Shown here in pieces: positions 1-7,333 of a stretch of DNA of 64,000 nt. The DNA lies in the NCBI GenBank assembly GCA_017547755.1, contig JAFYOX010000089.1, positions 1-64,000 of the forward strand. Reading direction: 5' to 3'. This DNA comes from Clostridia bacterium (GTDB taxonomy: Bacteria; Bacillota; Clostridia; Oscillospirales; CAG-272). The notes beneath the pieces were generated by a model. That model saw only the letters and a program-made list of their open reading frames with translations, was not told the origin of the DNA and did no database searches. A program made the position numbers and the translations under genes. Numbering within the stretch: the first letter of the stretch is position 1; each line of letters begins with the position of its first letter.

Positions 1-21
1 AAAAGTTTTTGAAGATGGGGT

Positions 22-59
22 CCGGGGAAGGAACTTTTTTCAAAAAGTTCCTTCCCCGG
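22..59 (-). terminator. Gene-end hairpin repeat, copy 1 (after flavodiiron gene)
   Basis: Perfect 18-bp arms (22-39 and 42-59) with a 2-nt loop lie 12 bases beyond the stop codon of the minus-strand flavodiiron gene. The core reads GGGGAAGGAACTTTTT and its complement. The flank at 1-20 (AAAAGTTTTTGAAGATGGGG) resembles the flanks of the copies near 19.9 and 32.3 kb, so this is one member of a repeated family and not a one-off terminator. Confidence 0.8.
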
Positions 60-71
60 TAAAAATTATAC

Positions 72-1865
72 TTACTCTTCAATCGCCTCAAAATCAGCGG
101 CGCCGTGTTTGCAGAGGGGGCAGATGTAGTCGGCGGGGAGTTCGTCGCCTTCGTAGACGTAGCCGCAGACTTTGCAGACGAAGCCTTTTTTGCCTTCGGT
201 TTCGGGCTTGGGCTTGACGTTGTTCTGGTAGTAGGTGTAGGTCATCGTTTCGACGTTCGAGATGACGCGGGATTCGGTGATGGTGCAGATGAACATGCCG
301 TGGGTGTCGAGGTCAACGTACTGTTCGACTTTGAGGGACATGAAGGAGTTGATGTAGCGCGGGAGGAAGACCAGTCCGTTGTCGGAGCGGAGCGGTTCGC
401 AGTCGGCGAACTTGTCCGTGTTGCGTCCGCTGCGGAAGCCGAACGCTTCGAATACCGCGAACGGTGCGTCGGTCGAGAGGCAGTTGAGGTTCATGATGCC
501 GCTCTGCTTGATGACGTGGTGGGAGTAGTTTTCCTTGTTGATCGTCACGGCGATGCGGTTCGGGGTGTTCGTGACCTGCGAAACCGTGTTCACGATCAGG
601 CCGTTGTCCTTCTTGCCGTCATTGGAGGTGACGACGTACAGGCCGTAGCCGATGTTGAACAGCGCGGTGAGGTCGTTCTTGTCCGCCGTTTCGCTGTCCT
701 GCGCGAGGTAGTCGCGGCAGAGTTCGTCCGCCAGTGCGTCGAGCTGCGCTGCGCTTTCGTCGTTCATCGCGGACTTGATGGTGACGGTCGTGTCGGTGAA
801 GGTCAGCTTCTTGGAGTTTTCGAGCATCTTCTTCATCACCTTCGCCGCAACGGGACCCCACGAGCCGTTTTCGATGAGCGCGACGGTGCGGTTCTGGAAG
901 CTGCGCGCGGTCAGATGATCGATGAATTCGCGCATGAAGGGGAAGATGTCCGCGTTGTAGGTCGTCGTAGCGAGGACGAGCTTGCTGTAGCGGAACGCAT
1001 CCGCGACCGCTTCTGCCATGTCACAGCGCGCGAGGTCATGCACGATCACCTTCGGGCATCCGCGGGAGGTGAGCTTTTCTGCGAACGCCTGCACCGCCTT
1101 CTTGGTGTTGCCGTAAACGGAGGTGTACGCGATGACGATGCCTTCGGTTTCGACCGTGTAGGACGACCAGGTATTGTAGAGGTTCAGATAGTAGCCGAGG
1201 TTTTCGGTGAGAACGGGGCCGTGGAGCGGGCAGATGATGGAAATATCGAGCGTCCCGGCCTTCTTGAGCAGAGCCTGCACCTGCGGGCCGTACTTGCCGA
1301 CGATGCCGATGTAGTAGCGTCTTGCTTCGTCCGCCCACGGTTCGTCCGCGTCGAGCGCGCCGAACTTGCCGAAGCCGTCCGCGGAGAAGAGGACCTTGTC
1401 GGTGGAATCGTAGGTGACGATAACTTCCGGCCAGTGGACCATCGGCGCGGTGACGAAGGTGAGCTGATGCTTGCCGAGGGACAGCGTATCGCCTTCGCCC
1501 ACAACGATGCGGCGGTCTTCGTAGCCGGTGCCGAAGAACTGCTCCATCATGCGGAACGCCTTGTCGCTGGACACGATCTTCGTCGTTCCGTAGACCTTCA
1601 TGAAGTTCGCGATGTTCGCGGAGTGGTCGGGTTCCATATGCTGGATAATGAGGTAATCGGGCGCCTTTCCGCCGAGGACGTTGTCGATATTGTCGAGCCA
1701 TTCGTGCGTGAACCGCGCGTCCACGGTGTCCATAACGGCAGTCTTCTCATCGAGAATAACATAAGAATTATAAGCCATCCCGTTCGGCACGGTATACTGC
1801 CCTTCAAACAGGTCAACGGCATGGTCATTTACGCCTACATAACGGATATCATTCGTGATTGTCAT
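72..1865 (-). CDS. Flavodiiron protein with flavin reductase and rubredoxin modules
   Basis: Reduces oxygen to water (or NO to N2O) in the cytoplasm and so protects anaerobic metabolism. Four modules are visible in 597 residues: a metallo-beta-lactamase-like diiron domain with the full ligand set H76-x-E78-x-D80-H81, H144, D163 and H215; a flavodoxin domain from about 238 (TSVYGNT phosphate loop); a flavin-reductase-like FMN domain at about 396-550; and a C-terminal rubredoxin with C564/C567 and C582/C585. Electrons probably run NAD(P)H or ferredoxin to rubredoxin to FMN to diiron within one chain. Ordinary FprA proteins stop at about 400 residues. The gene is monocistronic, with a promoter at 1918 and a gene-end hairpin. 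Family assignment is firm; oxygen versus NO preference cannot be read from sequence. Confidence 0.95.
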   Translation of the reverse strand: MTITNDIRYVGVNDHAVDLFEGQYTVPNGMAYNSYVILDEKTAVMDTVDARFTHEWLDNIDNVLGGKAPDYLIIQHMEPDHSANIANFMKVYGTTKIVSSDKAFRMMEQFFGTGYEDRRIVVGEGDTLSLGKHQLTFVTAPMVHWPEVIVTYDSTDKVLFSADGFGKFGALDADEPWADEARRYYIGIVGKYGPQVQALLKKAGTLDISIICPLHGPVLTENLGYYLNLYNTWSSYTVETEGIVIAYTSVYGNTKKAVQAFAEKLTSRGCPKVIVHDLARCDMAEAVADAFRYSKLVLATTTYNADIFPFMREFIDHLTARSFQNRTVALIENGSWGPVAAKVMKKMLENSKKLTFTDTTVTIKSAMNDESAAQLDALADELCRDYLAQDSETADKNDLTALFNIGYGLYVVTSNDGKKDNGLIVNTVSQVTNTPNRIAVTINKENYSHHVIKQSGIMNLNCLSTDAPFAVFEAFGFRSGRNTDKFADCEPLRSDNGLVFLPRYINSFMSLKVEQYVDLDTHGMFICTITESRVISNVETMTYTYYQNNVKPKPETEGKKGFVCKVCGYVYEGDELPADYICPLCKHGAADFEAIEE

Positions 1866-1917
1866 ATCTGAAATCTCCTTGAAGATCGTGTGGTTTTGTT
1901 TTTTCCTGTGTGCCTTT

Positions 1918-1961
1918 ATTATACACTAACCCACGGATCAAATATGTTGAATTTTCAACAT
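1918..1961 (-). promoter_or_regulatory. Promoter of flavodiiron gene with Rex-like palindrome
   Basis: On the minus strand a TATAAT -10 box occupies 1918-1923. A -35 box 17 bases upstream is weak (CATATT). An interrupted palindrome, ATGTTGAATTTTCAACAT (8-bp arms, 2-nt centre), fills 1944-1961 and overlaps the -35 region. It resembles, but does not match, the clostridial Rex operator TTGTTAA-N4-TTAACAA (5 of 7 positions per half). Redox control of an oxygen-reducing enzyme would make sense; this is inference. Confidence 0.5.
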
Positions 1962-2016
1962 GAATTGTAAATAAAATATGAATTGTACGGAGACGGGGGA
2001 TACGGGGGAGACGGTC

Positions 2017-2032
2017 GCTTTTTGAAAAAAGC
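2017..2032. repeat. Degenerate gene-end-type hairpin
   Basis: GCTTTTT and its complement (2017-2023, 2026-2032) with flanks GAAGTTTTTGCGG on the minus strand resemble the flanks of the seven gene-end hairpins. It lies about 235 bases after the stop of the GH110-like gene, so it could be a decayed copy. Confidence 0.35.
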
Positions 2033-2073
2033 TCCGCAAAAACTTCAATCTGTTGCAGCCATCTTTTGCAGTT

Positions 2074-2247
2074 GACATGGAATGTCGGAGAAATTTTGTT
2101 CGTGCAAATTTCTCCGACATCCTATGTATATACTGCCAGCCGACACAATCCGTCAGCCGCAGTATAAAGTTCTTTGCCGAGACACGTAGTGTCTCAGGAT
2201 TTCTTTTAAGAAAGCGCGTTCCCCCTGAACGAGAGATCCGCGCTTTC
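2074..2247. other. Cluster of four consecutive inverted repeats, possible structured RNA
   Basis: This is most of the 400-base gap 1866-2266. Four perfect inverted repeats follow one another: 2082-2096/2106-2120 (15-bp arms, extendable outwards to 2074/2127 with two mismatches); 2129-2136/2159-2166 (8 bp, TATACTGC); 2179-2185/2189-2195 (GAGACAC, 3-nt loop); and 2210-2218/2239-2247 (GAAAGCGCG), the last with an inner CGTTC/GAACG stem. No protein-like reading frame is convincing here. It could be the 3' end structure of the GH110-like transcript, a small RNA, or a remnant of a non-autonomous mobile element. Confidence 0.5.
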
Positions 2248-2266
2248 AAAATTTTATAGTATGGAG

Positions 2267-4000
2267 TTATTCGGCAAATACGTTTTCGCAGCCGACTTCG
2301 GAGAGCTGACCGATGGAGAAGAGACCGACCCAGAGGTTGTCGCGGCAGACGACGTTGCGGCAGTAGGCGAGCTTGACGAGGGAGGTGCCGGGGTGCCACT
2401 TGTCGGCGCAGGTGCTGCGGTAGATGCGGTTGTTCGTGAAGGAGAGGCCGTCGGTGGAGAAGCCGTAGAGGACGGGGGTGTCGGGGGTATCGAAGACGTT
2501 GTCGTGGATGCGGATGTTCTTGTGGAAGGGGCGCTTGACGTCCGGTTCGGGAACGATCGGGCAGACGCTGATCATGCCTTCGCAGAACTGGTACATCGAG
2601 GAGAGGCAGGCGTCCGTGAAGGTGTTGCCGCTGATTTCGACGTCGTGGCATTCGCCGGATTCGTACCAGTAGTTCGAGTCGCCCGCGACGAGGATCGCAG
2701 AACCGGAGGACTGGAACAGGTTGTCCTGGATCCGTACCGCCTTCGGCGTGGAAACGAGAACGCCGCGCGCACGGCAGCTGCCGAAACGGTTCTTCGTGCA
2801 GACGAACGCCGCAGTGTGCGTCAGATTGTCGAGCGCAAGCCCTTCCGGATCACGCGCACGGATGGCTTCGTCTACGGGTTCCGCGAACTTCAGCAGGAAC
2901 AGCTCGTTCGATTCGAGCACGTATTCCGCCGCTTCCGCGTGACAGATCTGCGTCATCGGCTTGCGGTCGATGAAGACGATGTCGTCTCCGGATTCCGCCC
3001 AGTAGTGGAACGCGCATGCCTGCGGGTGCATATAGCGGCAGCGGAGCGTCCGTTCGTCCACCCATTCCGCACCGGTCACACAGCATCCGTGAACGTTGAT
3101 CGGGTCGTCCATCAGACCGAGGAAGCTGCATTCCGTGATCGTCACCGTGCCCGAACAGCAGGTGATGTGCATGCCGTCGTCGCGTCCGCTAATGACCTTG
3201 CGGCCTGCGGCGGTGTTCGGAAGGAAGTGTACTCTGCGGTAGGTCAGCGTGTCGCAGAACTGCGCCAGACAGCCAAGACCGCCGCAGCAGTGGACTGTCA
3301 CGTCCTCGATCGTGATATTTCTGCACTTTTCCGTGAAAATACCTGCGTGCCAGCGCTCGTTGTGGCGCAGAACGATGATATTTCCGACCGCCGTGTCCGG
3401 ATTCTTGCACGCATAGCGGTATACATTGCCGCCAAGGTCTTCGAGCATCTTGCCGAGCTGGAAGCGGTCGCCCGTCGTACGGCGGACGGTGCGCGTGTTC
3501 GCGTCAAACTGGATCACGCCCCACTGATTCATCGGGGATTCTTCGCCCGCGCCGATATCGAATACCACGCGGTTGTCGCGTACGGTGTGCGGATAGATCG
3601 CCGGATCGATGAAAACGTCCACGGTGTCCTCGCCGATCGCCGTCACGATCCCTTCGGAAACGAGCGGCTTTTCCCAGTCGATCACGAAATCCTTCATCAC
3701 GATGTCTTCGCAGTGCACCATCGTCACCGCCTGCATCTGTCCTTCGTAGAACAGACGGGTCTTCTGCCCGGTGAGACGGACGTTCTTCATGTTTTCGAGA
3801 AGCACGCCGATCTTGCGCTGGGGAAGCACGTCGGTGTTCGACAGACGAAGGTCGCGGAAGATCTTCGGGGAGAAGAAATAATCCCCCGCTTCGAAGACGA
3901 ATTCGGTGTCGCACGGATGTGATGCAAACAGTTCGGCAAGTGCGATGGTGCAGTCGCTGCCCGGCAGGATGCCGTGGTCTTTTAAGATGATCTGAGTCAT
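2267..4000 (-). CDS. GH110-like right-handed beta-helix glycosidase (putative alpha-1,3-galactosidase)
   Basis: A 577-residue protein with no signal peptide, so probably cytoplasmic. The whole chain has the short repeating strands of a right-handed parallel beta-helix (for example ITIEDVTVHCC, VEISGNTF, IRIHDNVF, LSFTNNRIY). A DDGMHI motif and a later MDDPINVHG motif match the aspartate pairs that GH110 alpha-galactosidases use. Known GH110 enzymes remove terminal alpha-1,3-linked galactose, as in blood-group B structures; substrate here is inferred. A divergent pectate-lyase-like helix is the alternative. The gene has its own upstream region with a repeated heptamer and is followed by a cluster of hairpins. 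Confidence 0.7.
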   Translation of the reverse strand: MTQIILKDHGILPGSDCTIALAELFASHPCDTEFVFEAGDYFFSPKIFRDLRLSNTDVLPQRKIGVLLENMKNVRLTGQKTRLFYEGQMQAVTMVHCEDIVMKDFVIDWEKPLVSEGIVTAIGEDTVDVFIDPAIYPHTVRDNRVVFDIGAGEESPMNQWGVIQFDANTRTVRRTTGDRFQLGKMLEDLGGNVYRYACKNPDTAVGNIIVLRHNERWHAGIFTEKCRNITIEDVTVHCCGGLGCLAQFCDTLTYRRVHFLPNTAAGRKVISGRDDGMHITCCSGTVTITECSFLGLMDDPINVHGCCVTGAEWVDERTLRCRYMHPQACAFHYWAESGDDIVFIDRKPMTQICHAEAAEYVLESNELFLLKFAEPVDEAIRARDPEGLALDNLTHTAAFVCTKNRFGSCRARGVLVSTPKAVRIQDNLFQSSGSAILVAGDSNYWYESGECHDVEISGNTFTDACLSSMYQFCEGMISVCPIVPEPDVKRPFHKNIRIHDNVFDTPDTPVLYGFSTDGLSFTNNRIYRSTCADKWHPGTSLVKLAYCRNVVCRDNLWVGLFSIGQLSEVGCENVFAE

Positions 4001-4040
4001 AGAAACCTCACTTTTATGATAATTAACAGTTAATCTTTGA

Positions 4041-4141
4041 ATTATATGACGTTCTGACGTACGGTACGCTTATTTTGGGATATCCCTATATATATAAGAG
4101 CATTATGCGTAAAAAGAAGCGTACGAAGCGTACAAGCGTAC
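4041..4141 (-). promoter_or_regulatory. Promoter region of GH110-like gene with AGCGTAC operator-like array
   Basis: A TATAAT -10 (minus strand, 4041-4046) sits 40 bases before the gene. Its -35 is poor but is covered by a copy of AGCGTAC on the minus strand (4064-4070). Three direct copies on the plus strand follow at 4118-4124, 4127-4133 and 4135-4141. CGTAC recurs at about 4058 and 4154. A regulator binding cooperatively to repeated half-sites is the simplest reading. Confidence 0.4.
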
Positions 4142-4205
4142 GGATTGTATATACGTACATCGGAATGTGAACTGTATGGAAACGGAAACCGTTTTTCTTT
4201 GTCTG

Positions 4206-4901
4206 CTACATTCCCCGCAGTTCCGTCGGACAGAACCTGTTTGCCGCGTCACGCATTTTCTCCATCTCTTCGCGTGAAACCGCCGACAGTCCGTCTGCGA
4301 TCAGTTCCCCCGAATCTTTGAATCCCTGCAGGAAATACCGCTTTGCTCCCGTGATCGATTCCGCCAGTTCCCGGATGCGCTCCACGGTGTGGAACTCCCT
4401 CACGACCGTCGTGCGGAATTCGTAATCGATGCCGCTCTGCATCAGCAGGGCGATGCTCTCCTTTACCGGCGTCACGTCAAAGTCCGGCAGACCGACCGTT
4501 TCGCCGTAGTACGGGAATGCGTTCTTCACGTCCATCGCGGCATAATCGATCAGACCGTCCCGGAGAAGCCGTTCCAGCGCGTCCGGACGTGTCCCGTTCG
4601 TGTCGAGCTTAACCGCATACCCGAGACTCCGTACTTCCGGAAGGAATTCGAGCAGCTCCCGGATGTGCAGAAGCGGTTCGCCTCCCGTGATGCAGACGCC
4701 GTCGAGAAGTCCCGCACGCTTTTTCAGAAAAGCGTGGATTTCCGTGCCGGAGAGGATGGTCTCGTCCCGCATTTCCGGCAGAACGAGCCTTGCGTTGTGG
4801 CAGAACGGACAGCGCAGATTGCACCCGTCCGTGAAGAGCGTGCAGGCGGTCTTCCCCGGATAATCGAGCAGGGTCAGTTTCTGGATTCCGGCGAAATTCA
4901 T
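4206..4901 (-). CDS. Radical SAM activating protein, anaerobic ribonucleotide reductase activase-like (NrdG2 type)
   Basis: 231 residues. The radical SAM cluster motif CNLRCPFC (C27, C31, C34) follows the opening FAGIQKLTLLDYPGK typical of the NrdG2-like family, and CITGGEPLL is the GGE motif that binds the methionine carboxylate. Such enzymes generate a glycyl radical on a partner, classically anaerobic ribonucleoside-triphosphate reductase. No nrdD is in the window, so the partner is unknown. I chose the start at 4901: it overlaps the upstream stop codon as ATGA and follows an AGAGGCGGA ribosome site, whereas the 23 extra upstream residues look non-coding. It is the last gene of the operon beginning at fbp. 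Confidence 0.85.
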   Translation of the reverse strand: MNFAGIQKLTLLDYPGKTACTLFTDGCNLRCPFCHNARLVLPEMRDETILSGTEIHAFLKKRAGLLDGVCITGGEPLLHIRELLEFLPEVRSLGYAVKLDTNGTRPDALERLLRDGLIDYAAMDVKNAFPYYGETVGLPDFDVTPVKESIALLMQSGIDYEFRTTVVREFHTVERIRELAESITGAKRYFLQGFKDSGELIADGLSAVSREEMEKMRDAANRFCPTELRGM

Positions 4902-5359
4902 GCTTCCGCCTCTTTTTCCGCGAGGATCCCGTCGAGAATTTCCGCGATCGCGCCGACAAAGCGTGCGCACGGACGTTTTTTATAATATTCCGCCGTGCGT
5001 GCGTCCGGTACGGGGTCGGTGCTGTCCGAGATGCCCTTGAGCAGGTCGCGGCAGAGGATCGTGCCGTACTTTTCCTTGAAGCGTCCGGCGATGTCCTGAA
5101 TGAGCTTGTAATGCGCCGCCTTGGTCTTGTCGTCGTCCGTTTCGGTGTAGCCGTACAGGACGCCTGCGACCATGGCCGCGCCGCTCATCGCACCGCAGAC
5201 CTCGCGCATTCGTCCGAGACCGCCGCCGAACGAGGAGGAAATGCGCATCGCATCCTCATGGGAATAGCAGGTCAGGTCTTCGTACGCGCAGAAAACCGCC
5301 TGCGCACAGTTGCATCCGGAGCAGAACAGCTCGACGGCGCGGGTAACGTGACTTGTCAT
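4898..5359 (-). CDS. C_GCAxxG_C_C family redox protein
   Basis: 153 residues with the family signature: a CSGCNCAQAV motif near residues 13-22 and REVCGAMSGA near 53-61, plus further cysteines at about 31, 102 and 131. The family (about 150 residues, common in anaerobic Firmicutes) is thought to be redox active or metal binding, often near oxidoreductases, but its function is not established. It overlaps its neighbours by ATGA at both ends (5356-5359 and 4898-4901), so it is translationally coupled to the arylamine N-acetyltransferase and to the radical SAM activase. Confidence 0.85.
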   Translation of the reverse strand: MTSHVTRAVELFCSGCNCAQAVFCAYEDLTCYSHEDAMRISSSFGGGLGRMREVCGAMSGAAMVAGVLYGYTETDDDKTKAAHYKLIQDIAGRFKEKYGTILCRDLLKGISDSTDPVPDARTAEYYKKRPCARFVGAIAEILDGILAEKEAEA

Positions 5360-6177
5360 TTCCGGTCATCCTCCGTGTAGCGCTTGATGTTTTTCGCGGT
5401 TTCCGCATCGTAGGGAAGTCCGAAATACTTTCCGTAGGCTTCGCGGACTTCGTCTTCGGTCAGGATCTTTTCCGTCACGGTATCTCCGGCGAAGATGTGG
5501 AAAATGTTGGAATCGAGCGTGATGCGTCCGTCGTCGGTCTTGAGCGAGAACATTTCCGCGGAGATGAACGGGGATTCGGCGGCATTTTCGCACCAGAAGG
5601 ACGGCATGATGTAGTCGATGTTCAGCTGTTCTTCCTCGGTGAAGCTGTAGAAGCGTCTCCACTCGCCCTTGTGGAAGTCGGAGATCATCCAGCCGAAGAA
5701 GGGTTCACGGGTGACGAGGTAGGTCTCGCCGTACTGTTCGCTGCGGCTGTTTTCTTCCATGAGCAGGGGAAGCCGGAACGCCGACTGACCGATGCCCGCA
5801 TCGCAGATGTATTTCTTTCCGTCGGAGGTGGTCACGCCGAGCACGCGGTGACGGCGGACGGGGATCTCGGTCTCGCCGCGGAGGTAGCGCGCCATGTATT
5901 CGGTCACGCCGAAGCCGAGGGAACGGTAGACTTCACCGAGGAAGCCGTTGATCTCGAAGCAGTAGTCGCCGCGGTGATTGGTGACGATCTTGTCGTAGAG
6001 TTTGTCGTAATCGAGGGAAAGAGGGATCTTTTTGATGATGTCGAGATTTTCGTAAGGCACGTTTTTCTGGAAGCCGTACTGAACGGCGGCGAGGGTCTCA
6101 TAATCGGTCGGGAGACCTTCGGTGTATGTCAGCCCGATGCGGGCGAAGATGTTGGTGAGCTGTTCTTTGTTGTACAT
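5356..6177 (-). CDS. Arylamine N-acetyltransferase
   Basis: 273 residues, the normal size for the NAT family, which moves an acetyl or longer acyl group from CoA to arylamines, hydrazines or related amines. The Cys-His-Asp triad is visible: C73 in RGDYCFEINGF, H110 in RRHRVLGV and D126 in YICDAGIG. It is cytoplasmic. In gut bacteria such enzymes can modify drugs such as 5-aminosalicylate; the physiological substrate is unknown. It is the third gene of the operon, 51 bases after the SGNH hydrolase and overlapping the next gene by four bases. Confidence 0.92.
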   Translation of the reverse strand: MYNKEQLTNIFARIGLTYTEGLPTDYETLAAVQYGFQKNVPYENLDIIKKIPLSLDYDKLYDKIVTNHRGDYCFEINGFLGEVYRSLGFGVTEYMARYLRGETEIPVRRHRVLGVTTSDGKKYICDAGIGQSAFRLPLLMEENSRSEQYGETYLVTREPFFGWMISDFHKGEWRRFYSFTEEEQLNIDYIMPSFWCENAAESPFISAEMFSLKTDDGRITLDSNIFHIFAGDTVTEKILTEDEVREAYGKYFGLPYDAETAKNIKRYTEDDRK

Positions 6178-6228
6178 TTGTGTTGTCCTTTCGTTGTGGC
6201 TGAAGTTGGAAGACCGGTCGTATTCCGT

Positions 6229-7314
6229 TTACGAAATCAGCACCGCGCCGATGCGCAGAACCGTGCCTTCGGATTCGTCCGCTTTCGTGTCCGCGAGACG
6301 GACGGTCACGCGGTGTGTCCCGTACGGCAGTCCTTTCGCAAAGAACGCCGCACCCGCACGGTTGAACGATTTGCAGTAGTGATCCCAGCTCCGGAGAGAG
6401 ACTTCCGCACCGCCGTCCACGGAAACGAGCGCGTCGCCCGAATCCTTTGCGAGCATCCAGTAGAAGCCGCAGTTTTCGCCGTCGAACGTGAACGAGAACG
6501 TACTGCCGGGGACGGACGCTTCGATGTAGGACGGATACCGTCCGCAGAGGGACTTTTCCGTGAGTGCAAAGCCGTCGGAGGTGTAATTGTCCGCCGCCGT
6601 ACAGGAGATCATACGGGCGTTGTCATATACCTTTCCGTCAAACGCCGCCGGAGAGGGCATCGGATGATTTCTGAGTTCCCCGGACGCACTGTCCGCCCAC
6701 TTGCGGAGGAACGCCGTGATGCAGTCGGTGTAGATCGCGTAGCCGTCGTCGTTCGGATGGACGGTGTCGGTCGTGAAGCGGAGATAATCCCCGCCGGTCT
6801 TCAGCACTTCGTAGTGCAGGAGATTGCCGATGTCGATCACCGGTGCGCCGTAGCGGTGTGCGATCACGGAGTGTGCCGACCGTGCGGTAAATTCGCCGCC
6901 CTGTTCGAGATTGTCCGTGATACTTTTCGTCGTCGTGATGATGCAGACGATGTCCGTCGTCGGATCGTGCTTCCGGATCTTGCGGTAAATCGCTTCCGCC
7001 TGACAGAGGACCGCGTCATACGCCATACCGCTGTCGTTCACGGCAAATTCGACGAACACCAGATCGGGATTTTTCGAGAGAAGATCCGCGTCACAGCGGT
7101 ACATCCCGAGATCGGAACCCGTACCGCCGATCGCCGCCTGGATCTCACGGACGTCTGCGTCGGGATACGTCACGCGGAACCAGTCCGTCACTCCGGCACG
7201 CCACGAGGTCTTTGATGCGTCCGACGCACCCGCACCTTCCGTGATCGATCCGCCGAAATACCCGACGGTGAAGGATTTGTCATGGGTAAGTTTATAGAAT
7301 GTGTTGTCAAGCAT
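6229..7314 (-). CDS. SGNH/GDSL-family hydrolase with C-terminal beta domain
   Basis: 361 residues. An SGNH esterase domain fills about residues 14-210: GGSITEG (catalytic Ser23), VEFAVNDSG (block III Asn) and DTVHPNDDG (Asp/His). The C-terminal ~150 residues look like a beta-sandwich, resembling carbohydrate-esterase architectures that remove acetyl groups from glycans. No signal peptide is present, so it would act on imported oligosaccharides. The start at 7314 follows a strong AGGAGG site; a longer frame to 7371 would overlap fbp and lacks one. It lies 19 bases after fbp, in the same operon. Substrate is not readable. Confidence 0.8.
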   Translation of the reverse strand: MLDNTFYKLTHDKSFTVGYFGGSITEGAGASDASKTSWRAGVTDWFRVTYPDADVREIQAAIGGTGSDLGMYRCDADLLSKNPDLVFVEFAVNDSGMAYDAVLCQAEAIYRKIRKHDPTTDIVCIITTTKSITDNLEQGGEFTARSAHSVIAHRYGAPVIDIGNLLHYEVLKTGGDYLRFTTDTVHPNDDGYAIYTDCITAFLRKWADSASGELRNHPMPSPAAFDGKVYDNARMISCTAADNYTSDGFALTEKSLCGRYPSYIEASVPGSTFSFTFDGENCGFYWMLAKDSGDALVSVDGGAEVSLRSWDHYCKSFNRAGAAFFAKGLPYGTHRVTVRLADTKADESEGTVLRIGAVLIS

Positions 7315-7333
7315 GGGAATTCCTCCTGACAGG

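Noticed and set aside
105-1871. Long open frame of 588 codons antisense to the flavodiiron gene
   Set aside because: It exists because the real gene has few codons that read as stops in the complementary frame; the translation is rich in Val, Asp, Glu and Phe with no recognisable domain. Other long antisense frames (for example 10068-12920, 56611-59451, 50145-52691) are rejected for the same reason.
2053-2259. Possible 68-residue protein in the gap before the GH110-like gene
   Set aside because: It runs through four perfect hairpins and has no ribosome site; the RNA or DNA structure is the better explanation.
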